From Ruminococcus sp. (GTDB lineage: Bacteria > Bacillota > Clostridia > Oscillospirales > Ruminococcaceae): a stretch of DNA of 64,000 nt. How positions within the stretch are numbered: the first letter of the stretch is position 1; the number at the start of each line of letters is the position of its first letter. The stretch lies in contig JAFXDK010000068.1 of the NCBI GenBank assembly GCA_017521805.1, forward strand, positions 1 to 64,000, in the 5' to 3' direction. Below the pieces are notes generated by a model. The model was not told where the DNA came from. It worked only from the letters and a program-made list of their open reading frames with translations, and ran no database searches. The position numbers and the translations under genes were made by a program. Below, in pieces: positions 55,843 to 62,587 of this stretch.

Positions 55843-56823
55843 TTGGATTACACAATCAGCATAACGAACAAATGCAATCTGAAATGCAGTTACTGCTATG
55901 AAAGGCACCTGAATACAGAATACGGAAATATAAACGAAGAAACAAAGGTAAAAATTGCAGATTTCATAAATCGTCAGGGCGACGCAGGTATCGTTTATCT
56001 TTTCGGCGGAGAACCCCTGCTTTATAAGGACATTGTAAAGTATTACTGCGAAAACGTCAAAGCGAAGAAATTTGTAATCACAACAAACGGAACGCTTCTT
56101 GACGAAGAATTCGTAAAGTGGTGTGTTGAGAGAAAAGTTATTATAAATATGTCCCATGACGGCATAAAATGCACTGAACGGGGCGTTGATACAGCAATTC
56201 TTGACGCAAATCTGAAAATGCTGCTGAAATATCAGCCTGAAACTCTTGTACAGCTTGTGTATACGGAAGAAACACTCCCTGAGCTTTACAATAATGTATT
56301 ATATCTGAAAAATCTCGGAGTAAAAAAGGTATCAGCGGCAATGGACGCATTCCTTAATCCCGAAAATCCCGACAGCTTCGGCGATATTTTACGGGAGCAG
56401 TGGCGTAAAATTGCTGAAATCGAAGATTTATATATGTACGAGCTTGCTGTAAAAAAGAAAAACATCAAGGAAAATATACGGGGCATCTGCGAAATCTGCA
56501 AAAAGAAAGTGTTCATAAACTGGGACGGAAACTTTTATCCCTGTGTGCAGTTTCAGAACATAGCCGAATATCGCTGCGGAGATATTTTTGTTGGTATCAA
56601 AGCGGAAGAAGCAAGAAAAGCGCATCCCGATTATTCAATGGTATCGGAGAGATGCAATGGCTGTGAAATATTGAATTACTGCCATAATTCCTGCGCTTGC
56701 AGAAAAATGGCAACAACAGGCACGGTAAGAGATATTTCAGAAGCAGCCTGCATGGAAGAACAAGTGCATATTCTTACTGCACTTGAAATAATATCTAAAG
56801 AAAACGGAGGTAAGGAATCATGA
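55843..56823 (+). CDS. Radical SAM/SPASM domain enzyme, candidate peptide or protein maturase
   Basis: A 326-residue enzyme. The radical SAM cluster is CNLKCSYC (Cys11, Cys15, Cys18) right at the N-terminus; YLFGGEPLLY is the SAM-binding GGE motif. The C-terminal SPASM domain has Cys residues in GICEICKK, the GNFYPC element (Gx4C) and CNGCEILNYCHNSC, exactly the Cx2Cx5Cx3C pattern that holds auxiliary 4Fe-4S clusters. Such enzymes modify ribosomal peptides or proteins (thioethers, C-C links, epimerisation, decarboxylation). The TTG at 55843 is chosen because AAAGGGG ends 8 nt before it; a GTG six codons earlier is possible. The stop overlaps the next gene by ATGA, so that repetitive secreted protein is the likely substrate or partner. 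No ABC exporter or peptidase is adjacent. Confidence 0.88.
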   Translation: MDYTISITNKCNLKCSYCYERHLNTEYGNINEETKVKIADFINRQGDAGIVYLFGGEPLLYKDIVKYYCENVKAKKFVITTNGTLLDEEFVKWCVERKVIINMSHDGIKCTERGVDTAILDANLKMLLKYQPETLVQLVYTEETLPELYNNVLYLKNLGVKKVSAAMDAFLNPENPDSFGDILREQWRKIAEIEDLYMYELAVKKKNIKENIRGICEICKKKVFINWDGNFYPCVQFQNIAEYRCGDIFVGIKAEEARKAHPDYSMVSERCNGCEILNYCHNSCACRKMATTGTVRDISEAACMEEQVHILTALEIISKENGGKES

Positions 56824-58055
56824 GAAAATTCACAAAAGAGATAACAGCGCTTCTGGCTGCGGCGACTGTCAGTGCATCTGCCGGTGCAATTACAGCGTCA
56901 TCGGAAGAAATCGAAGCAACTGTAGGTGATATAGTTGCTCCTACAGAAGAATATCCGGCTGTAGACGGCGGTATGATGCCTCCCGACGACTACATTGAAC
57001 AGCCAGACACCACAGCAATTGCGGGCACATACACTACCACAACCACTACAACGACAACCACAATTCCGCCCCTTATGGGCACTTATACCACAAGCAAAGC
57101 TACAACAACGGTAACAACAACAGAGAATTTAACCACAACTACCCTTGTCGGCACTTATACTACATGCACAACAACGACAACTATACCGCCAACAGCAGGA
57201 GTTGACATGCCTTCTGATGACGACATTGAATTAACAATAGGCGATATGATGCCCCCTGATGACTACATTGAGCCGCCGACGGAGGAAGAACTTCCGCCAA
57301 CAGCAGGAGTTCCAATGCCCCCTGACAGCTATATCGAAACAACCACAACGACAACTGAAGAAATTCCTCCGATTATGGGAGGATTTCCCCTGCCCGACCC
57401 AGACGGAGATATAAACCTTGATGGAAAGTTCGGTATTGCAGATGTAGTTACAATTCAGAAATGGATGCTTGGCAAAAAGGATGTTGAAATTAAATACTGG
57501 GAAAATGCCGATTTATACAAAGACGGCAAGCTTGATGTATTTGATGTTTGTCTGATGAGAGAAAAGCTGATAAAAGATAACTTTATTGATAAGAAAAATA
57601 CTTTTCTTGAATTTCAGATAACCGAGAATGTAGAGAACGTGGATTTTTCGCAGTATAACAGAATCTACGGCTTAATGGGTGGAAAAGAATACTATGGCAA
57701 GGGATATTCAGCTGTCAAGGACGAGGACGGAAACGAAGTAAAGCCCGAGCATTATGTTATGTATACAATTACAGCTTATCCCGACTATGCTGACGGCGGA
57801 CAGTATATAACAAAAATTGAAATTACCGATCCGAATGTAATGGTACACGGTCTTACTGTTAAATCCTCATTTGAGGATTTTGAAGCAGTATTCAAGGCAA
57901 TGGGCTATGAAACATCTGTAACTGAACATGGCAGATATGTGCAGTATAATGCAAAAAACAAAGACGGAATATCCTACACTATCCATATATCAAACGAAGT
58001 TATAAAATTGACAATACAGGCAGAAGTAACAAATCGGGACAATATTCAGTATTAA
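56820..58055 (+). CDS. Secreted repetitive Thr-rich protein with internal dockerin, coupled to the radical SAM enzyme
   Basis: A 411-residue protein. Signal peptide 1-27. Residues 31-193 are low-complexity repeats of two mixed motifs: an MPPDDYIE type (52-60, 130-137, 143-151, 166-173) and an MGTYTT type (69-73, 87-91, 111-115), joined by Thr runs and PP(T/L/I)(A/M)G steps (83-87, 123-127, 159-163, 183-187). Residues 196-255 resemble a dockerin (DGDINLDGKFGIAD and ADLYKDGKLDVFD). Residues 262-411 are a domain I do not recognise. Only one Cys (116) lies in the repeats. Its ATG overlaps the radical SAM stop. It may be the protein modified by that enzyme; the motif repetition looks like multiple modification sites. 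Otherwise it is a surface linker protein. Confidence 0.85.
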   Translation: MRKFTKEITALLAAATVSASAGAITASSEEIEATVGDIVAPTEEYPAVDGGMMPPDDYIEQPDTTAIAGTYTTTTTTTTTTIPPLMGTYTTSKATTTVTTTENLTTTTLVGTYTTCTTTTTIPPTAGVDMPSDDDIELTIGDMMPPDDYIEPPTEEELPPTAGVPMPPDSYIETTTTTTEEIPPIMGGFPLPDPDGDINLDGKFGIADVVTIQKWMLGKKDVEIKYWENADLYKDGKLDVFDVCLMREKLIKDNFIDKKNTFLEFQITENVENVDFSQYNRIYGLMGGKEYYGKGYSAVKDEDGNEVKPEHYVMYTITAYPDYADGGQYITKIEITDPNVMVHGLTVKSSFEDFEAVFKAMGYETSVTEHGRYVQYNAKNKDGISYTIHISNEVIKLTIQAEVTNRDNIQY

Positions 58056-58170
58056 AATTGTATAACTATATATTGCAATTCTGTGTAGTACGTTGTAACA
58101 TCTTAAACTTTACTTTTTTATTATAATAAATACAAAAGGGTAATTTATCACCAAAGAGGAACACCTACGG

Positions 58171-58295
58171 GGCAAAAGGGAGGGAAAAACAAAACTGATA
58201 CAAAAGTCGGCATTTCCCTCCCTTTTTCCCCTACGGTTTTCCTCTCTGGACTCTCTTTTCCCTTTCCCCTTTTTCCCTCCCTTTGCCGACTTTTG
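58171..58295. repeat. Inverted and mirror repeats with a long pyrimidine tract
   Basis: CAAAAGTCGGCA (58201-58212) is the reverse complement of TGCCGACTTTTG (58284-58295). GGCAAAAGGGAGGGAAAAA (58171-58189) is complementary to the segment around 58269-58286. Between them 58213-58283 is almost all pyrimidine on the plus strand, with the mirror-symmetric TTTCCCTCCCTTT twice. No gene is supported. Confidence 0.7.
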
Positions 58296-58426
58296 ACGAG
58301 GGGGATTGTTGTATAAGAAAAAGGAAAGTCTTTTCATGCGTGTCAAGTGGTCTTTTCAAATGTTGTTTATTCAATTCTTCTATCTATTAAATTTCTGTTT
58401 CTATTAAATATAAAGTTTTAGGTAGT

Positions 58427-58455
58427 AACGGCGTATCTTCGGGTGCGCCGTTTTT
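58427..58455 (+). terminator. Terminator hairpin, copy of the guaB stem
   Basis: AACGGCG (58427-58433) with CGCCGTT (58446-58452), loop around TCTTCGGG, then TTTTT. It is the inverted form of the element at 33089-33120. It may end the transcript of the repetitive secreted protein gene, 370 nt downstream of the stop. Confidence 0.75.
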
Positions 58456-58467
58456 GCTTCAACCAAA

Positions 58468-58502
58468 AAGAAACGAGCCCTTGGAGTAGGGGCTCGTTTC
58501 TT
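58468..58502. repeat. Strong 13-bp hairpin
   Basis: AAGAAACGAGCCC (58468-58480) pairs with GGGCTCGTTTCTT (58490-58502) over a 9-nt loop; flanked by A- and T-rich sequence on both strands. Confidence 0.75.
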
Positions 58503-58526
58503 GTAAGGAGGTGGAGTATATGTTTG

Positions 58527-58604
58527 CAGGGAACCTCTAAAAAACTCCCTCACGGCGAACTTTCTATGAAATTTCGCTCGTGTTCCGGTTTTTAGAGAAC
58601 CCCT
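58527..58604. repeat. Long imperfect hairpin with CTCTAAAAA arms
   Basis: CAGGG...CTCTAAAAAAC (58527-58545) faces GTTTTTAGAG...CCCTG (58588-58604) around an inner stem (CGGCGAAC/GTTCCG-like). Similar arms occur at 42657-42685. Confidence 0.6.
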
Positions 58605-58635
58605 GTAGAAAATATCATAATAATAGATTCTGTCA

Positions 58636-58660
58636 GGCTTCGGAGGATATCTCCGAAGCC
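58636..58660. terminator. Hairpin beside the SPASM/SBP convergent gap
   Basis: GGCTTCGGAG (58636-58645) pairs perfectly with CTCCGAAGCC (58651-58660). Confidence 0.6.
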
Positions 58661-58666
58661 GCTTTA

Positions 58667-58783
58667 TTGTCATACAGGCTGTCGGATAAAAAATGTCAAT
58701 CGTGATGTCTCAATAAAATGTCTGAACAAGATGTCGTACAAAGATGTCACAATAGAATGTCATACAAGGCTGTCGATATAGAA
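58667..58783. repeat. Degenerate 13-bp tandem array (TGTC iterons)
   Basis: TGTC occurs at 58668, 58680, 58694, 58706, 58719, 58732, 58745, 58758 and 58771: spacings 12, 14, 12, 13, 13, 13, 13, 13. The common unit is about TGTCnnAnAARR. Not a multiple of three, so not coding. It ends 13 nt before the stop codon of the minus-strand lipoprotein gene. Confidence 0.75.
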
Positions 58784-58795
58784 CTTAACCTGTTA

Positions 58796-61216
58796 TCAGG
58801 ACTGTTCGCTTATGAGGATAGATACGCGGTTCTGGATTGTCTCTGCTGTTGCTTCGGCTGACTTGTCGCCCTTGAAGTATGCTTCTACTTCCTCGTTGAT
58901 TATGCTGTCAATATCATCATCGTAGTAATATGCACCGGGCTTTACATTGCTTATATATTCCTCAAGGAAGTCTCTTTCTTCCTGTGTAAGAGGCTTTACT
59001 ATTATTTCCTTGCCGCCGATATAGTAAGTGTTGTCATATTCGTGTTTTACACCGTCTGCGTCAGTGTAATACGGTTTTTCCATTGATTCATCAAGCTTTT
59101 TGGTAAATGCAGACTTGGTAGCAGGAATATAAAACATATGTTCCTTAGTCTGAGTTTCCTCACTGAACGATTTCGCGATGAAGTCCCAGCACGCTTCCTT
59201 GCAGTCAGAAGTTTCAAGAATTGCATATGACATTGAAGCGAATATTCTTGCACCTGTTCCGTTAGCAGTGGGATTTCCTACAAGAGTAATTTCATCGCCG
59301 AACTGAGCATGTTTCGCACGGGCATATTCACTGAAATCAGACATATACACTTCGGTGAGAAGTGCCTTATCGTTGAGAAGCGCAACCTCTGACTCCTCAT
59401 AATATTTGTTCCATTCCTCACTTGTTGCATTCTCCCAGTCAATTTCATCTCCCTCGCCGGGATTATCGAACTGATTGCAGAATTCCAGAACCTTTATAAA
59501 GTCGGGAGAATTGAAATTACAGGTAGCTTCATCGTAATTGATGAAATCGCTGTTTCCGTAAAGGAGTCTGCCAAACATATCCTGTTTTGAGTTGCCCATT
59601 GCAAATGGCTTCATTCCCTCGGGAAGATTGTTGCAGGTCTCGATAAATTCGTCAATAGTCCAGTTCTCCTTGTCGCAGAACTTTGTCTTACATGCAAGAG
59701 TGTTGATGTAGAACGAAGGAGCTAAAGTAGTAAGCTTTCCTTCAAATTCGCCTACTGCAAGAGCTGCGGGAACAAAATCATCTCTTGAAAGGGTTTCTTC
59801 ACTGTCAAGGAACTGGTAAAGATCAACAAGAGCACCCTTTCTTGAAAGGTTGCTGAAAAGTGATGTAGAGCCGGACATACAGATAATGTCAACGTCTTTT
59901 CCTGTAGCGATATCCTGTTTCAGCTGCTTAGAGGGAGAATTCAATTGCTTTTCGTTTTCTTCGTCCCATTCATAGTATTGGTTATAATCCTCAAGCTTTA
60001 TACGATATTCGCTGTTTGTCTTGTTGAATTCCTTTACACTTTCAAGAGTTTCCTGGTCACTGTACTCAACAACCATGTTGATAATCTTTACGTTTTCAAT
60101 CTCGGAAGCGTCACGCTTTGTAAGGCGATAGAGATTAACAGAGCCGTCTGTATAATTGCGCTCAACAATAATAAATTCACCATTATCAACAGGAAGCACG
60201 CTTGTAACATAATCGCCTGAAATGTCGGAATCCACCCAGTTGATAATCTCGTCAAGTGTTCCGTCTTCCTTTAAGCCGTAAAGTAATGTTGAGGTTGAAA
60301 GGTATAAGGTATAATCGCCTGAACCTGTCATAATAAAATTGAAATAGGAAATACTATCGTCAAATGTGACAACATCAGGAGAAATCGACATTGTTGCAGC
60401 GTCAAATTTTTTCAGTACCTCTTTGCCATCTTGGTTGGATGTAAATACAAAATTGCCGTTTGTATCTGTTCCGCGAGTGAAAATATAATCCTCCTCGTCG
60501 AAATCAAGTGGCTCTGAAATATTACCCTGATTGTCAACAGTTACATATATCATCTTCTCAGAACCGTTGATAGAGATAACAGTGTTTTCACCTATGGAGA
60601 AGCTTTCACCGAGATAAACATTGCCATTGGGGTTATATTCATTATCAGCGTATTTTTCAAGTCCCTTTATTTCGTTTTTAGAAACAACAGCGCCTGTAGC
60701 GTCAATTTCGTAAATAAAATGACTGACAGTTGCCGCCGCCTCCATTGCCTCGTAATCAAAGTTTTCGTAATCAAAGTCGGGGTCTTCATAATCAGGCAAT
60801 TCAAAATCACCGTAATCTGTGAATGAAACTATAGCAAAGATTCTTCCGCTTGGAGTAACTGAAAATCTTGCATTTGGAGAGCTGTTTTCAACGTTGCCGT
60901 AATCAAGTGTTATTTCCTCAAAGGTAAGAAATTCAAAATCTGTAATATAAGTCTTGGGGATATACTGACCGCCGGTTGTATCAAAACCCAAAGCAATGAT
61001 TTTACCTGTATCGCCGATAGGAATAAGCGAGTTTGCTTCCTTAAAAGGAAGCTCTGCTTCAAGCTCAATAGCCTTATAGGATTTCTCCATTATTTCCTGT
61101 ACCTGCGCGGAGTTATTTTCTTTATTGCTGTCTTTTTCTTTTTCACTGCATGATACAGCTGAAATCATGCATGTTAATGCCATAGCGCCTGCAAGTACTC
61201 TTTTTAATTTGTTCAT
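58796..61216 (-). CDS. Large lipoprotein: sensor-like N-terminal half, solute-binding-like C-terminal half
   Basis: An 806-residue protein with a lipoprotein signal ending at Cys23 (SAVSC). Residues about 60-370 look like a beta-rich, propeller-like region with repeated acidic loops (LPDYEDPDFDYENFDYEA). Residues about 385-800 resemble extracellular solute-binding proteins of ABC transporters (EYSDQETLESVKEFNKTNSEYRI opening split here, DIICMSGSTSLFSNLSRKGALVDLYQFLDSE region, then AWDF-like CWDFIAKSF). No permease is next to it. AAGGAG lies before the ATG. The 22-residue spacer before the propeller is charged. It could sense or deliver a ligand to an envelope complex. Confidence 0.78.
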   Translation of the reverse strand: MNKLKRVLAGAMALTCMISAVSCSEKEKDSNKENNSAQVQEIMEKSYKAIELEAELPFKEANSLIPIGDTGKIIALGFDTTGGQYIPKTYITDFEFLTFEEITLDYGNVENSSPNARFSVTPSGRIFAIVSFTDYGDFELPDYEDPDFDYENFDYEAMEAAATVSHFIYEIDATGAVVSKNEIKGLEKYADNEYNPNGNVYLGESFSIGENTVISINGSEKMIYVTVDNQGNISEPLDFDEEDYIFTRGTDTNGNFVFTSNQDGKEVLKKFDAATMSISPDVVTFDDSISYFNFIMTGSGDYTLYLSTSTLLYGLKEDGTLDEIINWVDSDISGDYVTSVLPVDNGEFIIVERNYTDGSVNLYRLTKRDASEIENVKIINMVVEYSDQETLESVKEFNKTNSEYRIKLEDYNQYYEWDEENEKQLNSPSKQLKQDIATGKDVDIICMSGSTSLFSNLSRKGALVDLYQFLDSEETLSRDDFVPAALAVGEFEGKLTTLAPSFYINTLACKTKFCDKENWTIDEFIETCNNLPEGMKPFAMGNSKQDMFGRLLYGNSDFINYDEATCNFNSPDFIKVLEFCNQFDNPGEGDEIDWENATSEEWNKYYEESEVALLNDKALLTEVYMSDFSEYARAKHAQFGDEITLVGNPTANGTGARIFASMSYAILETSDCKEACWDFIAKSFSEETQTKEHMFYIPATKSAFTKKLDESMEKPYYTDADGVKHEYDNTYYIGGKEIIVKPLTQEERDFLEEYISNVKPGAYYYDDDIDSIINEEVEAYFKGDKSAEATAETIQNRVSILISEQS

Positions 61217-61298
61217 TTTAATTTTCTCCTTAAAAATAAATATATTGGTTTCAGTCTGTCGAAAAAGTCATAATAAAAGAATTTATTCAGGGGGGGGA

Positions 61299-61397
61299 CG
61301 CTCTCTCTTACAGAGCGCTTGAACGCTACGCAGGGCTTTGCCCTGCACCCACCAGAGACTCCGTCTCTGGACTCTGCTAAAGGGTTTCACCCTTTAG
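61299..61397. repeat. Cluster of four palindromes; dispersed intergenic repeat
   Basis: CGCTCT/AGAGCG (61299-61317), GCAGGGC-ttt-GCCCTGC (61330-61346), CCAGAGAC-tcc-GTCTCTGG (61352-61370) and CTAAAGGGT-ttc-ACCCTTTAG (61377-61397), then AATCCCTTTTTAT. The last element is related to 1517-1535. Confidence 0.75.
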
Positions 61398-61438
61398 AAT
61401 CCCTTTTTATATAGCTTTTTGACAATTTCATTAGTATG

Positions 61439-62575
61439 TCATTCCTTGAATTGTTTGGAGTTTTTCTGCTGTTCCTTTTGTTCTTTTTTCTGTTCCCTTA
61501 ATATACTCCGTCTGTAGAGGACTTTTGTTACACTATCCCCTAAATTTGATGTCACTTTTTTTCTCAGTCTGCCTCCTGCACGCCAACCAAGGACGATAAG
61601 GAACAATAATGTCAGTATCGGAATGATGTATGTCAGCCTGCGGAAGTAGTATACTCCTGCAAGTCTGAATTCTGTTATACGGGAAGCATTTTCCCAGTAG
61701 GGATATACCATAGGCTTATCAGATATGGCATATTCCGACAGCTTTTTGTACTTCTTCGCAAGCTTTGAGGGTTCAAATCGCTCCGTATTATTCACAAGAA
61801 CGCTTGAATAGCTGTAGCCTCCGCTGAAATATTCGTTAAGAGCATTGTATGCGAAATTTTCTACGGGATTGGGAACAATACATTCATAGCAGGTGATTTT
61901 TTTCAGAGGATTTTCTTCCTCCTCCTGCATTCCGCCGCTGATAAGCGCCAGACCGTCATAGGAGATATATACGCGGGAAAAATCCCCTGCTGTCTTTTTC
62001 TCCTGCTTTGTCTGAGGAAGCTGTATTACTCCCGATATATAGAACTTCACACCGTTAATGTAGATATTCATTCCCGAAATATCCTCAGATCCGTAAAGCT
62101 CCCATGCAAGATTCCGGTCAATAACTGCGCCGTCCTGCATTATATCCTCATCGGAAAAGAACGCACCGTCAAGAAGCTTGAAATCACGGAACATGAAGAA
62201 ATCTCCGCCCACTGCTGTAACCATAGCCTCAGAGCGCCCTGTTATGTCACATCGTATGGACATCTGCCCTGCTTCTGCGCTGTAGGCTTCGGGAATCAGC
62301 TTTTGTCCGTTTTCGGCAACAATTCCCACGTTTTTCAGCTTATCCGTAAGAGTTTGTTTCACAAAAGGCACTGTATCGGTATTGAATTCTGCATCTTCGG
62401 TAAAGAAACAGCTTAGCTGAGTATGTCCGCCCTCGGAATCCCAGCGCTGTGCGGCGTAGTTGCCGCTCTGGGAATGAGCTGAGGAGCTTCCCACGGCGGT
62501 GAGAATTCCACACGCGCCTATGGATACCACATTAGCGGCTGCAAGGGCGGCAATTAAAACCTTTTTGATTTTCAT
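61439..62575 (-). CDS. MacB-type ABC transporter permease-like protein (periplasmic core)
   Basis: A 378-residue membrane protein: TM1 at about 6-28, a large extracytoplasmic domain like the MacB_PCD core (residues 30-310; MVTAVGGDFFMFRDFKLLDG and DGAVIDRNLAWELYGSEDISG are characteristic), then one helix (about 318-340) and a Lys/Gln-rich tail. The usual multi-helix FtsX C-terminus is missing, so it has one or two helices after the core and may be a truncated or partner subunit. It follows the HlyD-type adaptor by 12 nt, consistent with a tripartite export system. Confidence 0.82.
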   Translation of the reverse strand: MKIKKVLIAALAAANVVSIGACGILTAVGSSSAHSQSGNYAAQRWDSEGGHTQLSCFFTEDAEFNTDTVPFVKQTLTDKLKNVGIVAENGQKLIPEAYSAEAGQMSIRCDITGRSEAMVTAVGGDFFMFRDFKLLDGAFFSDEDIMQDGAVIDRNLAWELYGSEDISGMNIYINGVKFYISGVIQLPQTKQEKKTAGDFSRVYISYDGLALISGGMQEEEENPLKKITCYECIVPNPVENFAYNALNEYFSGGYSYSSVLVNNTERFEPSKLAKKYKKLSEYAISDKPMVYPYWENASRITEFRLAGVYYFRRLTYIIPILTLLFLIVLGWRAGGRLRKKVTSNLGDSVTKVLYRRSILREQKKEQKEQQKNSKQFKE

Positions 62576-62587
62576 CAGCCCACCGCC

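Noticed and set aside
58110..58346. 78-codon minus-strand frame rich in Lys, Arg and Gly
   Set aside because: It is the reading of a purine tract with inverted repeats; composition explains the openness.
58404..58673. 89-codon minus-strand frame
   Set aside because: It crosses four hairpins and has no family features.
58667..58783. CRISPR or coding repeat reading of the TGTC array
   Set aside because: The unit is 13 bp, degenerate, and out of frame; no spacers.
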